The position numbers and the translations under genes are program-made. This document shows, piece after piece, positions 38,241-46,979 of a DNA stretch of 64,000 nt. The notes under the pieces are model-generated. The model was not told the DNA's origin. It saw nothing but the letters and a program-made list of their open reading frames with translations, and ran no database searches. Position 1 is the stretch's first letter; each line of letters opens with the position of its first letter. Origin of the DNA: Paeniglutamicibacter sulfureus. GTDB taxonomy: Bacteria > Actinomycetota > Actinomycetes > Actinomycetales > Micrococcaceae. Location of the stretch: the NCBI RefSeq assembly GCF_039535115.1, contig NZ_BAAAWO010000001.1, positions 744,001 through 808,000 on the forward strand. The letters run 5' to 3'.

Positions 38241-38282
38241 CCCCCGAATCGACAAGACTAGAACGCTTGTTCGATTCGGGGG
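38241..38282 (+). terminator. Attenuator between binding protein and ATPase genes
   Basis: CCCCCGAATCGACAAG (38241-38256) pairs with CTTGT-T-CGATTCGGGGG (38266-38282) with a single bulged T. It starts 12 bases past the opuCC stop. There is no strong T-run, so partial termination or an RNA-stability role is likely. Confidence 0.65.
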
Positions 38283-38367
38283 TAATTGCTCTCTCCCGCC
38301 GGTGGGAGCAGGCCATTTTTGACCGTTTTCGCGCAGCACCGCCACCGATAGGACCCGAGAACCAGCA

Positions 38368-39435
38368 ATGATTACCTTCGAATCAGTGTCCAAGTCCTAT
38401 CCCGGTGGCACCCAGGCCGTGACCGACCTGGACCTGGAAATTCCCACCGGTTCGTTTACCGTCCTGGTCGGGCCCAGCGGCTGCGGCAAGACCACCTCGA
38501 TGCGCATGATCAACCGCATGGTCGCCCCCAGCAGTGGCCGCATCTGCATCGACGACGAAGACGTTGCGGACATCCGGGCTGTCACGTTGCGCCTGGGCAT
38601 CGGCTATGTGCTGCAGAATGCAGGCCTGTTCCCGCACCGCACCGTGGTGGACAATGTGGCCACCGTCCAGCGCCTGCTGGGACTCCCCAAGGCCCAGGCC
38701 CGCACCAAGGCATACGAGGCAATGGAACGGGTGGGGCTGGACGCTTCGATGGCCAACCGCTACCCCGCACAACTATCCGGCGGGCAGCAGCAACGCGTAG
38801 GCGTGGCCCGTGCCCTGGCTGCCGACCCGCCGATCCTGCTCATGGACGAGCCCTTCAGCGCGGTGGACCCGATCGTGCGCCTTGAATTGCAGCAGGAGGT
38901 CCGGCATCTCCAGGCGGAGATCAAGAAAACCATCGTGATGGTCACCCACGACATCGATGAGGCACTTTCCCTGGGCGACCGGATCGCGGTGCTTGCTCCC
39001 GGCGGGGTTCTTCACCAATATGCTCCGCCGCTTCAGATCCTCACGCGGCCGGCCACCGACTTTGTCGCCTCAATGGTCTCCAAGGACCGCGGTTTCCGCC
39101 AGCTGTCCTTCGCCACGCTCCAGGACGTGCAGGCCACCGCGCTTCCCGCCCCCGGCGCCGACGACCTGATCGAGCTGGGGACGCTCGCACCGGGATGGAA
39201 GCTTCGGCTGGACACCGCGCAGGGCAGGGCAGCATGGATCGATCCCACGGGGGCGGAGTTTGCAGCTGGCGGCGCGGTCCGGCGCGGGGACACGGTGCGC
39301 TCGGCACTTGATGCGGTGCTGGCCTCCCCGGTCTCGGCGGCACTGCTGCTGAACGGCGACTCGGTGCCGACCGCCTGCGTGACCATCGATGACCTGGCAC
39401 CGTACCTGCGCCACGGCGTGCGGAACCCGGCATGA
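38368..39435 (+). CDS. opuCA: Compatible-solute ABC transporter, ATP-binding protein
   Basis: 355-residue ABC ATPase that powers uptake. Walker A GPSGCGKTTSMRMIN, Q-loop VLQNAGLFPHRTV, signature LSGGQQQRVGVARAL, Walker B ILLMDEPFSAVDP and the switch histidine VTHDIDEAL are all intact. The C-terminal 100 residues would form the CBS-like regulatory tail of this subfamily but are only weakly similar to a CBS pair. Its stop overlaps the next gene in ATGA. Confidence 0.93.
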   Translation: MITFESVSKSYPGGTQAVTDLDLEIPTGSFTVLVGPSGCGKTTSMRMINRMVAPSSGRICIDDEDVADIRAVTLRLGIGYVLQNAGLFPHRTVVDNVATVQRLLGLPKAQARTKAYEAMERVGLDASMANRYPAQLSGGQQQRVGVARALAADPPILLMDEPFSAVDPIVRLELQQEVRHLQAEIKKTIVMVTHDIDEALSLGDRIAVLAPGGVLHQYAPPLQILTRPATDFVASMVSKDRGFRQLSFATLQDVQATALPAPGADDLIELGTLAPGWKLRLDTAQGRAAWIDPTGAEFAAGGAVRRGDTVRSALDAVLASPVSAALLLNGDSVPTACVTIDDLAPYLRHGVRNPA

Positions 39436-40169
39436 GGTGGCTGCTGGACAATGCCGGGCAGGCCTGGGCGCTTACGCTCGAACACCTGTACCTGAGCATT
39501 GTCCCCACCATGGTGGGTGTGGTCGTTGCGCTGGCCCTCGGGCTTGTCTTCGGGAACAAGCCGCGCGCCCGGGGTGCGATCACCGCGGTGGCCAGCGCGA
39601 TCTTCACCATCCCCTCGCTGGCCCTGTTCGTGGTGATTCCCTCGATCATCGGCACCCAGATCCTTGACCCGTTGAACGTGGTCATTGCGCTGAGCCTGTA
39701 CTCGGCCTCCTTGTTGGTGCGCACGGTGTTTGACGCGCTGGACGCGGTGGCCCCGGAGGTCCTGAACGCGGCCGAAGCGCTGGGCTACTCCCGCGCCCGG
39801 CGCAGGGTGTTCGTGGACCTGCCGCTGGCCGTGGCGCCGCTAGCCGCCGGCACGCGGGTCGCGGCGGTGACAAACGTGTCACTGGTGTCCGTAGGTGCCG
39901 TAATCGGCGTCGGCGGGCTGGGCCAGCTGTTCGTGGCCGGATACCAGCGCAACTACCCCGACCAGATCCTGGCCGGCATCATTGTGATCCTCGCGCTCGC
40001 ACTGGTCCTTGACCGCCTCATCGCCGGCGCCGCCCGGCTGCTGACCCCCTGGCTGCACAGCGGTGCAGCCCCGTCAGGTTCCACGGGCAGGCGTCGGCCT
40101 GCCAACGGCCGCGAAAAACCGGTCGTCCCGGCGGCTCCGGATGCCGCGGTCCGGGAGGCGGGCAAATGA
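39432..40169 (+). CDS. opuCB: Compatible-solute ABC transporter permease
   Basis: 245-residue permease with about five to six membrane helices. The BPD_transp_1 coupling helix is EVLNAAEALGYSRARRRVFVD-type sequence (EALGYSRARRRVFVDLPLA), followed by VSVGAVIGVGGLGQLFVAGY. The C-terminus carries an extra hydrophilic tail of about 40 residues. Start ATG overlaps the ATPase stop, and its own stop overlaps the second permease start, both as ATGA. Confidence 0.92.
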   Translation: MRWLLDNAGQAWALTLEHLYLSIVPTMVGVVVALALGLVFGNKPRARGAITAVASAIFTIPSLALFVVIPSIIGTQILDPLNVVIALSLYSASLLVRTVFDALDAVAPEVLNAAEALGYSRARRRVFVDLPLAVAPLAAGTRVAAVTNVSLVSVGAVIGVGGLGQLFVAGYQRNYPDQILAGIIVILALALVLDRLIAGAARLLTPWLHSGAAPSGSTGRRRPANGREKPVVPAAPDAAVREAGK

Positions 40170-40828
40170 TCAACGAGATGCTCTCCTACTTCGCCGACGC
40201 CGCGAACTGGTCCGGGGACGCGGGTATCCCCGCCCGACTGGGCGAACACCTCTGGTATTCCCTTCTCGCGGTGCTGGCCGCAGCCGTCATCGCATTCCCT
40301 GTCGGCCTTTTCATTGGACACACGGGAACCGGGACGGTGTTCCTGGTGTCGGCCTCCAACGTGCTACGGGCGCTTCCCTCGCTGGGCATCATGACGCTGC
40401 TGGTGCTCCTGATGGGCATCGGATTGTTGCCGCCGCTGGCAGCCCTGGTGCTGATCGCGATCCCGCCGATCCTGGCAGGAGTATACGCGGGGGTGGCCAA
40501 CGTCGAGCCCGCGGTGGTGGATGCAGCGCGGGCCATCGGCATGAAGGACTCGCGGATCATCCTGCAGGTCGAACTTCCCCTGGCGCTGCCGCTAATCCTG
40601 GGCGGGATGCGCGGGGCGATCCTGCAGGTCGTGGCCACGGCCACGATCGCCGCCTACGTGAACTTGGGTGGGCTGGGCCGCTACATCTTCGACGGGCTGG
40701 CCCTCTTCGACTACGGCGAGGTGTTGGTCGGTGCCGTGCTGGTCACCGGCCTCGCACTGGTGCTCGACGGATTGCTGGCCCTGCTGGCCAAGGCAGTGTC
40801 CCCTGCCCGTCGATCAATCGACCGATAA
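40166..40828 (+). CDS. opuCD: Compatible-solute ABC transporter permease
   Basis: 220-residue second permease, paralogous to the preceding one. Five helices surround the coupling loop VVDAARAIGMKDSRIILQVE and the conserved NLGGLGRYIFDGLALFDYGE. With opuCC, opuCA and opuCB it completes an OpuC/OpuB-type importer for osmoprotectants. It is convergent with the comM remnant, 24 bases away. Confidence 0.92.
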   Translation: MINEMLSYFADAANWSGDAGIPARLGEHLWYSLLAVLAAAVIAFPVGLFIGHTGTGTVFLVSASNVLRALPSLGIMTLLVLLMGIGLLPPLAALVLIAIPPILAGVYAGVANVEPAVVDAARAIGMKDSRIILQVELPLALPLILGGMRGAILQVVATATIAAYVNLGGLGRYIFDGLALFDYGEVLVGAVLVTGLALVLDGLLALLAKAVSPARRSIDR

Positions 40829-40852
40829 GTTGGCATTCCTCGGCGAACGCGG

Positions 40853-41348
40853 CTATCCCACGTCGCCCTTGCCGTGCTGGCGCAGCTGGATGGCCACATC
40901 CACGTCGTCCGACGTGGGGCAGGCGTGGGAGTTCAGGTCGGCGATTGACCACGCGATGCGCAGCACCCTGTCGTAGCCGCGTGCACTGAGCCGCAGCGAC
41001 TCCGTGGCCCGGTTCAGTCCGGCCAAGGTGGCCGTCAGCAGGCGCAGCTCGTTGCGCAGGATCGACCCGGGGACCTCCGCGTTGGTGCCAATACCCCAGC
41101 GCTTGAGCCGATCACGTGCCGCCGTACGGGCCTCGCCCACGCGCGCCGCGACCACGGCGGAGGATTCGCCGGTTCCACGCCCGGCCAGTTCCCGGGCAGA
41201 GAGCTGCGGAACGAAGAGCTGCATGTCAATCCGGTCCAGCAGCGGACCCGAGAGCCTGGCCAGGTAGCGGCGGCGCTGCATCGGGGTACAGGTGCAGTCG
41301 GTGCCCTTACCCAGGTTCCGCCCGCACGGACACGGGTTGGCGGCCAGC
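40853..41348 (-). pseudogene. comM: comM (YifB-type Mg-chelatase helicase), 3' remnant
   Basis: Only about the last 165 codons remain. They begin LAANPCPCGRNLGKGTDC (four-cysteine zinc region), then RRRYLARLSGPLLDRIDMQL and the C-terminal LRLSARGYDRVLRIAWSIAD, all typical of ComM. An intact protein is about 500 residues, so the N-terminal Lon-like domain and the Walker A part of the AAA+ domain are missing. Similarity stops abruptly at about 41348; the sequence beyond (GSLDRAHK in frame) is foreign. ComM promotes branch migration in natural transformation, so this copy is non-functional unless the 5' part is joined elsewhere. Confidence 0.88.
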
Positions 41349-41492
41349 TTATGTGCCCTGTCCAGACTTCCACCAAAATCGATACTTATTAAGTTCAATC
41401 ATCCGTAAATGAGTTAGTCTGAGCAGGCACTGCGTTACATATGAACCCGCACCATTTATGCCCGTAAATGGATGCTGGACTATGTAAAAACG

Positions 41493-41984
41493 CTAGGGAG
41501 CCACAGTGACGGTTGGAACAGTAGGGACTGGCGTCGGTGGCGTCATGACCGGCGGGCTCGCCGGGGCAGGTTCGACAACGTTAGGTTGAAACCATAACCC
41601 TGCCAAGAGAACCATCCCTGCGAGAATCAGGAGTATCACCGAAGCTTTGAATGTTACAAAGGAATTTTCGGGGTACAAGCAACTCTTATTGTCGGGAACT
41701 TGCTCCCCGTCATCAAGTTTTTCCCGTTTCTGATGTCGGACTAGATTAAAACTTGCACTGAGGAATCCTATGTAGGCAAGGCCCAAGCAAACCGCAGAAA
41801 AAACTGCCAAAGTAATGGTAGCTGATACCAGTTTCCACGGAGCATTAGTTATCGCATTTGAACTGAGACCTACAATAACGAGTATTCCGCCGATTCCGCC
41901 ACCAAGGTAATTGCAGAGTTTCTGAGATCGTTCGTAGCGAAGTAGCCGCAATGCAATCGAATCTTCTGCCGTCTCTGATGGCAT
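41493..41984 (-). CDS. Three-helix membrane protein, unknown function
   Basis: About 163 residues with three hydrophobic helices (YLGGGIGGILVIVGLSS; SATITLAVFSAVCLGLAYI; SVILLILAGMVLLAGLWF) and a Pro/Thr/Val-rich C-terminal tail (PPVMTPPTPVPTVPTVTV). The cytoplasmic N-terminus (EDSIALRLLRYERSQKL) is helical. The ATG at 41982-41984 has AGGTAAG upstream; an ATG at 42011 overlapping the preceding gene is possible. It follows a 109-residue gene by about eight bases, so the two are one operon. Low GC compared with the chromosome. No family recognised. Confidence 0.65.
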   Translation of the reverse strand: MPSETAEDSIALRLLRYERSQKLCNYLGGGIGGILVIVGLSSNAITNAPWKLVSATITLAVFSAVCLGLAYIGFLSASFNLVRHQKREKLDDGEQVPDNKSCLYPENSFVTFKASVILLILAGMVLLAGLWFQPNVVEPAPASPPVMTPPTPVPTVPTVTVAP

Positions 41985-41991
41985 AGCGTGC

Positions 41992-42321
41992 TTACCTATC
42001 GAATAGGCCATTGAATATTGACCTGAGAAATTCTTTGACGCCCATTACTTGCTCATCGGTTAGAGGCTGCCGTCCGAGGGCGACTCGACTAAGAGATGCA
42101 ACAGCGACAGTTTCAGCCACATAACCAGCCATTACAGCAGCCGAAGAGCCTGGTTGCGGGTTATCAAACAATCCCAATGCGTAATACACAGATGGATAAG
42201 CCGCAGCTGCTAACTCGGCGTTCTTCACTATGTCAAGGCTTGAAGCAGCTGACATCCGCTCAAGCGCACGATGCATCGCTACGCCAGCAGGTTCAAGTTC
42301 GTGTGCGGTTCCATCGGTCAT
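41992..42321 (-). CDS. Small cytoplasmic protein, unknown function
   Basis: 109 residues, helical, no membrane segment (MHRALERMSAASSLDIVKNA, YVAETVAVASLSRVALG, EQVMGVKEFLRSIFNGLF). The ATG at 42319-42321 has AGGAG nine bases upstream. It is the first gene of a two-gene operon with the three-helix membrane protein. No family recognised. Confidence 0.65.
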   Translation of the reverse strand: MTDGTAHELEPAGVAMHRALERMSAASSLDIVKNAELAAAAYPSVYYALGLFDNPQPGSSAAVMAGYVAETVAVASLSRVALGRQPLTDEQVMGVKEFLRSIFNGLFDR

Positions 42322-42719
42322 TGGGAAGATCTCCTAGTGGAAAAATGAATGCTCGGGTATTAAATACCCTGAAAAACCTAGAGCCGTCTCCAAGATATAG
42401 CAAGATCCCTGAGTCGAACCAAAAGATCTCTACAAGGCAGTAACACTATGGCCAGTTTTTTCACTGCGTAAGCCACCCTGCCTGAACAATCGGCGGCATC
42501 GATCCCCCACCCACTCTGCCGCGTTCCAGAACTACACGTATTGGTCGTAGGTTTCTCTCAAAGACGGCTATTCCGAACAACGCGATCCGCTATTCCGAAT
42601 GTTATTGCTGTAGATCGGGGTTGAACGGCAGTTTCTGCTGAAGTCAGGCATTGTCACGTCTGTTTATGTTTAGACTCCAACGCCAACAAATTGAAACGGT
42701 GACGTGAGACGATACGTGA
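42322..42719. other. Intergenic region with a GCTATTCCGAA direct repeat
   Basis: About 400 bases between divergent genes. GCTATTCCGAA occurs at 42567-42577 and 42589-42599, a 22-base period. Such spaced direct repeats resemble transposase-binding sites at the end of an IS21-like element, so this may be a left-over end. No gene seen. Confidence 0.4.
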
Positions 42720-43328
42720 GTGATCACTATCGACTCGTACGCCTTAATGACCGCAGTGCCAATAGCAGAAAGTGCTAACTCGTGGTGGGGTAGCCCGCTG
42801 ATTTCAGGAGGCTTCCTGATTGCTGGCGCGTTGATAGGCCTAGGTTCAAACTGGTTCTTGGACCGACAGCGCGCAAAGCGTGAATCGCCGAGACGATGGG
42901 ACGACAATATCCGCGAGTATGCTGCTGATTTCTTAGTGCAAATAGATAAGTACATCGACGGGCTCCGAGACATCGATCGACCTACTCCAAAGCCCGATGA
43001 TCTGGATCGTCCTCCCGAAGGCGTAATTAGGGAGCACAACTATCAGCGCATGCAAGCCGTCATGGACGCACCGGGTATCGAGCAGTCACTCTGGAGGACT
43101 ATGAATCAACTCGACTTCATCGCTCCTGCATCGGTAACTAGAGCCGGACGTGCGCTGCAGGAAGAGGTTTCCTGGGCGAGGATGATGGGGTTGATCTATG
43201 ACCCCGAAATTAAGCAGAAAATTGAAGCCGCACGAGTCGACTTCGTAAATGAAGTTCGCAAAGCGATCGAACTGGCTCCGGAAGAACCGCCGACCCAGAA
43301 GAAGTCGCGTTCGAGGCGTTCTCGATAG
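42720..43328 (+). CDS. WWG-family membrane-anchored protein, paralogue 1
   Basis: 202 residues. One N-terminal membrane helix with the motif SWWGSPLISGGFLIAGALIG is followed by a basic stretch (DRQRAKRESPRRW) and a soluble helical domain, ending in a very basic tail (KKSRSRRSR). Topology would place the soluble part in the cytoplasm. Two proteins of the same plan lie at 49544 and 50190, so this is one member of a family of three in the island. The start is a GTG at 42720, with an ATG at 42747 as alternative; neither has a good ribosome site. No database family recognised. Confidence 0.65.
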   Translation: MITIDSYALMTAVPIAESANSWWGSPLISGGFLIAGALIGLGSNWFLDRQRAKRESPRRWDDNIREYAADFLVQIDKYIDGLRDIDRPTPKPDDLDRPPEGVIREHNYQRMQAVMDAPGIEQSLWRTMNQLDFIAPASVTRAGRALQEEVSWARMMGLIYDPEIKQKIEAARVDFVNEVRKAIELAPEEPPTQKKSRSRRSR

Positions 43329-43565
43329 CTCTTCAGTTCCCCAGTCCATACGTTGAATCAATACCTGAATGTGGCATCTTGTTGAGCGTCGCGTTGTTTG
43401 GGGATGAGCCGTCGAGTTCTGTGCCGATGCAAGGTTTCGACTTGTAGGTCTTGATCTTCGGTTATTGGCGGCGGCAAGCTGACGATAACCAAACTTAAGG
43501 CAAACGACCCAGCGCCAGATTTCGAAGGCTGCGCCGGGTCGTTCTAACGCGAAAGAGTCGCGCTA

Positions 43566-44210
43566 ATGATCACGGTAAGTTATGCGCCCGCCGCTGTCGA
43601 ATCTGATCTGCGTTGCGGCCTCCTTTCATGCCCCGAATGCGCCGGGGCATTGCGTCCGTGGGGCCATGCACGGGAACGACGGATCCGCATGGGAACCGCG
43701 GGGCCGTCCGTGTCGGTGTTTTGCCCGTTGCGGGCCCGGTGCACCGGATGCCGGATGACTCATGTGCTGTTGCCGGTTGTTCTGGCGGCACGGAAGGCTG
43801 ATGAGGCTTTGGTGATCGCCGCAGCCATCGAAGCCAAGGCCCTCGAGGGGCTCGGCCACCGCTCCATCGCGGATCGGGTGGGCCGGCCGGTGAGCACGGT
43901 GCGTGGTTGGCTGCGGTCTTTCGGCTCTTCCGCCGCGTCCCTGTGTTCTTGGTTTCGGTCTCTGCTGCTCCGGGACGCGTCGGATGCCGCGTCGCTCTGG
44001 CCGCAGTCCGCCCGTGGAATTCTTGCCCAGGCCTTGGGGGTTCTGTTGGCCTATGCCCGGGTGGTGGGCGAGCGTTTTGCGGTCCCGGAAGCCAGTGCGG
44101 TTCCTTGGCATGCTGCCGCGTTGGCCAGCGCCGGGCCGTGGGTGTTCAGCGGCACCTGGTGGGTGAAAAGGCTTGCAACACCAATTGGCCCTGATAGGGC
44201 GGGGTGTTGA
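43566..44210 (+). CDS. Zinc-binding helix-turn-helix protein of the transposon
   Basis: 214 residues. An N-terminal zinc-ribbon-like pair (LLSCPECAGALRPWGHAR and RARCTGCRMTH) is followed by a helix-turn-helix (EGLGHRSIADRVGRPVSTVRGWLRSF) and a helical C-terminus. This layout resembles DUF6431-type proteins found upstream of TnsB-like transposase genes. A role as a target-selecting or regulatory partner is inferred. The frame crosses well inside the transposon ends and ends 84 bases before the transposase gene. Confidence 0.65.
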   Translation: MITVSYAPAAVESDLRCGLLSCPECAGALRPWGHARERRIRMGTAGPSVSVFCPLRARCTGCRMTHVLLPVVLAARKADEALVIAAAIEAKALEGLGHRSIADRVGRPVSTVRGWLRSFGSSAASLCSWFRSLLLRDASDAASLWPQSARGILAQALGVLLAYARVVGERFAVPEASAVPWHAAALASAGPWVFSGTWWVKRLATPIGPDRAGC

Positions 44211-44296
44211 TGGGCGAAAGTGGGCAACAAGCATGACCTGCGCCCCGGTGCAGGTGGTGCCGATAAATACCGTTTCCCTGAAAGGACACCGCCTTG

Positions 44297-45814
44297 ATGC
44301 CACTTGCCCTGATCCCGGAACAGCGTCCGGAAACCTTCGTTGCAGCCGACCCTCCACCGGCAACACCGGCACCGTCCTCGGCTCCGGTAAAAGGACCGGT
44401 GAAACGCAGCGAACGCGCCGAGCAGATCGCCCTGTTCCGCTACCAGCTCATCCGAGACGCAGCCGATGACCAGCTCGGTGCCAAGGCCCGAGGTGTCATG
44501 GTGCGCGCACTGGCCACCCAATACCATCCCTGGCCTTTCGGGGGCACCAAGCGGTTCTCCCGGGAAAGTATCGATCGCTGGATCAAGGCCTGGAAGAAGG
44601 ACGGCTTTGACGGGTTGAAGCCAACCCAACGCGCCCAAGGCCCGATCACCGAGCCCCGGGTGCTGCTGCTGGCCGAGACCTTGAAGCGGGAGAAGCCTCA
44701 CCGCACTGCCGCCCAAATCAAAAGGATCATCGCCACCACGCTGGGCGATGCACCCTCGGAAACGACGCTGCTGCGCCACTTCCGGTCCCTGGACATTTCC
44801 ACCGGCGTTCCCGGGGCCTCCACCGGCCGCTTCGAAACCGAGGAATCCAACGAAATCTGGGTGGGAGATGCCCTGCATGGGCCGCGGATCGAGGGACGCA
44901 AAACCTATTTGTTCGCGTTCCTCGATGACCATTCCCGGATGGTGGTCGCCTCCCGGTGGGCCTTCGCCGAGGACACCGTCCGCCTGGCCGCGGTGCTGCG
45001 TCCGGCCCTGCAAACCCACGGAATACCACGTCAGGTCTATGTCGACAACGGCAGTGCCTTTGCTGACAAGGCACTTCAGCGGGTCACGGCGAAGCTGGGG
45101 ATCAGGTTGGTTCATTCGGCCCCCTACCGCCCGCAGGGAAGGGGCAAAATTGAGCGGTTCTTCAATACCGTGTCCCAGCAATTCCTGGGTGAAATCACCG
45201 TCACCAACCAGCCCTCGCTTCCGGGCACCGGGCAGGGATCGGAGATCTCCACCCTGCAAGAACTGAACGCGCTCTTCACCTCCTGGGTGCAGGTTCTCTA
45301 TCACCGCACCATCCACTCCACCACCGGGCAAACACCGCTTGAGCGCTGGGATGCCAGCTGGGTCAAACGCACCCCGGTACGCAAATCCCCGGACCAGGTC
45401 AGTGAGGCATTCCTCTGGTCCGAGAAACGTAAGGTCACCAAGACTGCCACGATCTCCCTGCTGGGCAACACCTACCAGGTGGACCCGGTGCTGGCAGGAA
45501 CCCGGGTCGAACTCATCTATGATCCCTTCGACCTGGCCGCCCCCATCGCCGTGCACTCCCACCTGGGAGTCCCGGCCGGAACCGCGACCCTGCTTCAGAT
45601 TCGTCGGCACGTGCACCCGAAGGCCAAGAATGCGGCCGCCGACCGGGACGCCGGGGCCCAAAACGTTTCCACCGGCATCGATTACCTGCGCCTGCTCGAG
45701 GACCAACACAAACACACCATGAGCGGGGCTCCGATCAGCTTCGAGAAACTCGCCACCCCGTCCAGAAACACCGACACCGCCAAAGCGCACCACCGCCAGG
45801 AGAACACGCCGTGA
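44297..45814 (+). CDS. DDE transposase, TnsB/Mu-C type
   Basis: 505-residue transposase. N-terminal helix-turn-helix domains (RFSRESIDRWIKAWKKDGFD, HRTAAQIKRIIATTLGD) precede the rve core with the catalytic triad Asp in WVGDALHGP, Asp in VYVDNGSAF and Glu in GRGKIERFF. The C-terminal Mu-transposase-like beta barrel includes LLGNTYQVDPVLAGTRVELI. The ATG at 44297 lies behind GAAAGGAC. Its stop overlaps the next gene (GTGA), so the ATPase is co-translated. Confidence 0.9.
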   Translation: MPLALIPEQRPETFVAADPPPATPAPSSAPVKGPVKRSERAEQIALFRYQLIRDAADDQLGAKARGVMVRALATQYHPWPFGGTKRFSRESIDRWIKAWKKDGFDGLKPTQRAQGPITEPRVLLLAETLKREKPHRTAAQIKRIIATTLGDAPSETTLLRHFRSLDISTGVPGASTGRFETEESNEIWVGDALHGPRIEGRKTYLFAFLDDHSRMVVASRWAFAEDTVRLAAVLRPALQTHGIPRQVYVDNGSAFADKALQRVTAKLGIRLVHSAPYRPQGRGKIERFFNTVSQQFLGEITVTNQPSLPGTGQGSEISTLQELNALFTSWVQVLYHRTIHSTTGQTPLERWDASWVKRTPVRKSPDQVSEAFLWSEKRKVTKTATISLLGNTYQVDPVLAGTRVELIYDPFDLAAPIAVHSHLGVPAGTATLLQIRRHVHPKAKNAAADRDAGAQNVSTGIDYLRLLEDQHKHTMSGAPISFEKLATPSRNTDTAKAHHRQENTP

Positions 45815-46623
45815 GCATCACGTCACTGCAAAGCCATTACGGTTTTTCCCGCATGCCCTTCAGCGCGGACATCCCGCCCCAGGCGCAGCATCCGCACCCC
45901 GGGCACCGCGAGGCGATCGCCCGGATCCACTGGTGCATCGGCCAACGCCAAATGGGTGTGATCACCGGGGAGGTCGGTGCCGGGAAAACCGTCGCGGTGC
46001 GCGCGGCACTGGCCGGGCTCGAGGCCTCCCGCCACCAGGTCATCTATCTTCCGGACCCGACCATCACCATGCGCGGCATCCATGCCACCATCGTTTCGGC
46101 CCTGGGCGGCCAGCCTTCCTTCTATTCCGGGGTACTGGCCACCCAAACCGCGGCACTGCTGGCCGGGGAGCTGGACGAGCGTTCCCGCCTGCCGGTCGTG
46201 GTCATCGACGAGGCGCACCTTTTGAGCAACACCGAGCTGGAATCCCTGCGCATGCTCACCAACACGGCCCTTGATACCGGGTCCCACTTCGCATTGCTGC
46301 TCATTGGGCAACCCACGCTGCGCAGGCGCCTGAAGATGGCCGTCCTGGCCGCGCTGGACCAGCGCATCGGCACCCGTTTCACCCTCACCGGCATGAACCT
46401 GGCCGACACAGCCAGCTATATCAAAGCGCATCTCGGTTTTGCGGGCAGATCGGACACGCTGTTCTCCGAGGATGCCGTTACCGCCATCCACCAGGCCTCC
46501 CGGGGTTACCCGCGGGCGGTGAACAACCTCGCCGTCGCCGCGTTGATCGCCACCTACGCCGGCAACAAGACCATCGTCGACCAGGCCGCGGCGCAATCCG
46601 CGATCACCGAAAACAGCGAATAG
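45811..46623 (+). CDS. AAA ATPase of the transposon, TnsC/ExeA-like
   Basis: 270-residue ATPase expected to recruit and activate the DDE transposase. Walker A GEVGAGKTVAV, Walker B VVVIDEAHLLSN, sensor region LLLIGQPTLRRRL and the arginine-finger-like ALDQRIGTRFTL are intact. The N-terminal HYGFSRMPFSADIPP is the usual ExeA-like start. It begins with GTG overlapping the transposase stop. Confidence 0.9.
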   Translation: MSITSLQSHYGFSRMPFSADIPPQAQHPHPGHREAIARIHWCIGQRQMGVITGEVGAGKTVAVRAALAGLEASRHQVIYLPDPTITMRGIHATIVSALGGQPSFYSGVLATQTAALLAGELDERSRLPVVVIDEAHLLSNTELESLRMLTNTALDTGSHFALLLIGQPTLRRRLKMAVLAALDQRIGTRFTLTGMNLADTASYIKAHLGFAGRSDTLFSEDAVTAIHQASRGYPRAVNNLAVAALIATYAGNKTIVDQAAAQSAITENSE

Positions 46624-46979
46624 GAGCCCGGCACCGACGACGACCACGCCGTCAGCAAGACAACGAATGCCCTGCCGAAACCCCTCGGCAGGGCATTTCC
46701 ATGGGCGGCTCGTCGTCAAACCCGGTGACGCGAAGATCGTCAAACAACGCGACGGTCAACACATCTACGGGTCATATAGACCGATCTCTTCCACGGAGTT
46801 TTGAAGCGATACGTAAAACGGGGCAACCGGACAGTTGTTTAGGCGGAGCTTTCGGTAGCGCATGTGGAACGAACCGGTAGCAAAAATGTAAGTATCCGGT
46901 AGCGCTTCGGGGGATTCAGAGTCAGGATTGCTTTCACCCACGGCAACAGGTCGTGGACAGTGAAAGGAAACCGACCGTA

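Larger units (their letters stand above)
43380..46761 (+). mobile_element. Tn7/Tn5053-like transposon with 5-bp target duplication
   Basis: The 3382-bp element starts TGTTGAGCGTCGCG at 43380 and ends in the inverted copy CGCGACGGTCAACA at 46761; the terminal repeats are 21 bp with one mismatch. CATCT flanks it on both sides (43375-43379 and 46762-46766). TGT..ACA ends and a 5-bp duplication are typical of transposons moved by TnsB/TniA-type enzymes. It carries three genes: a zinc-binding HTH protein, a DDE transposase and an AAA ATPase. No resolvase, TniQ or cargo gene was seen. Confidence 0.88.

Noticed and set aside
43480..46742. TGACGAT..ATCGTCA as the ends of the three-gene transposon
   Set aside because: The repeats there are only about 7 bp. 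The pair at 43380 and 46761 is 20 of 21 bp and is flanked by a matching 5-bp duplication.
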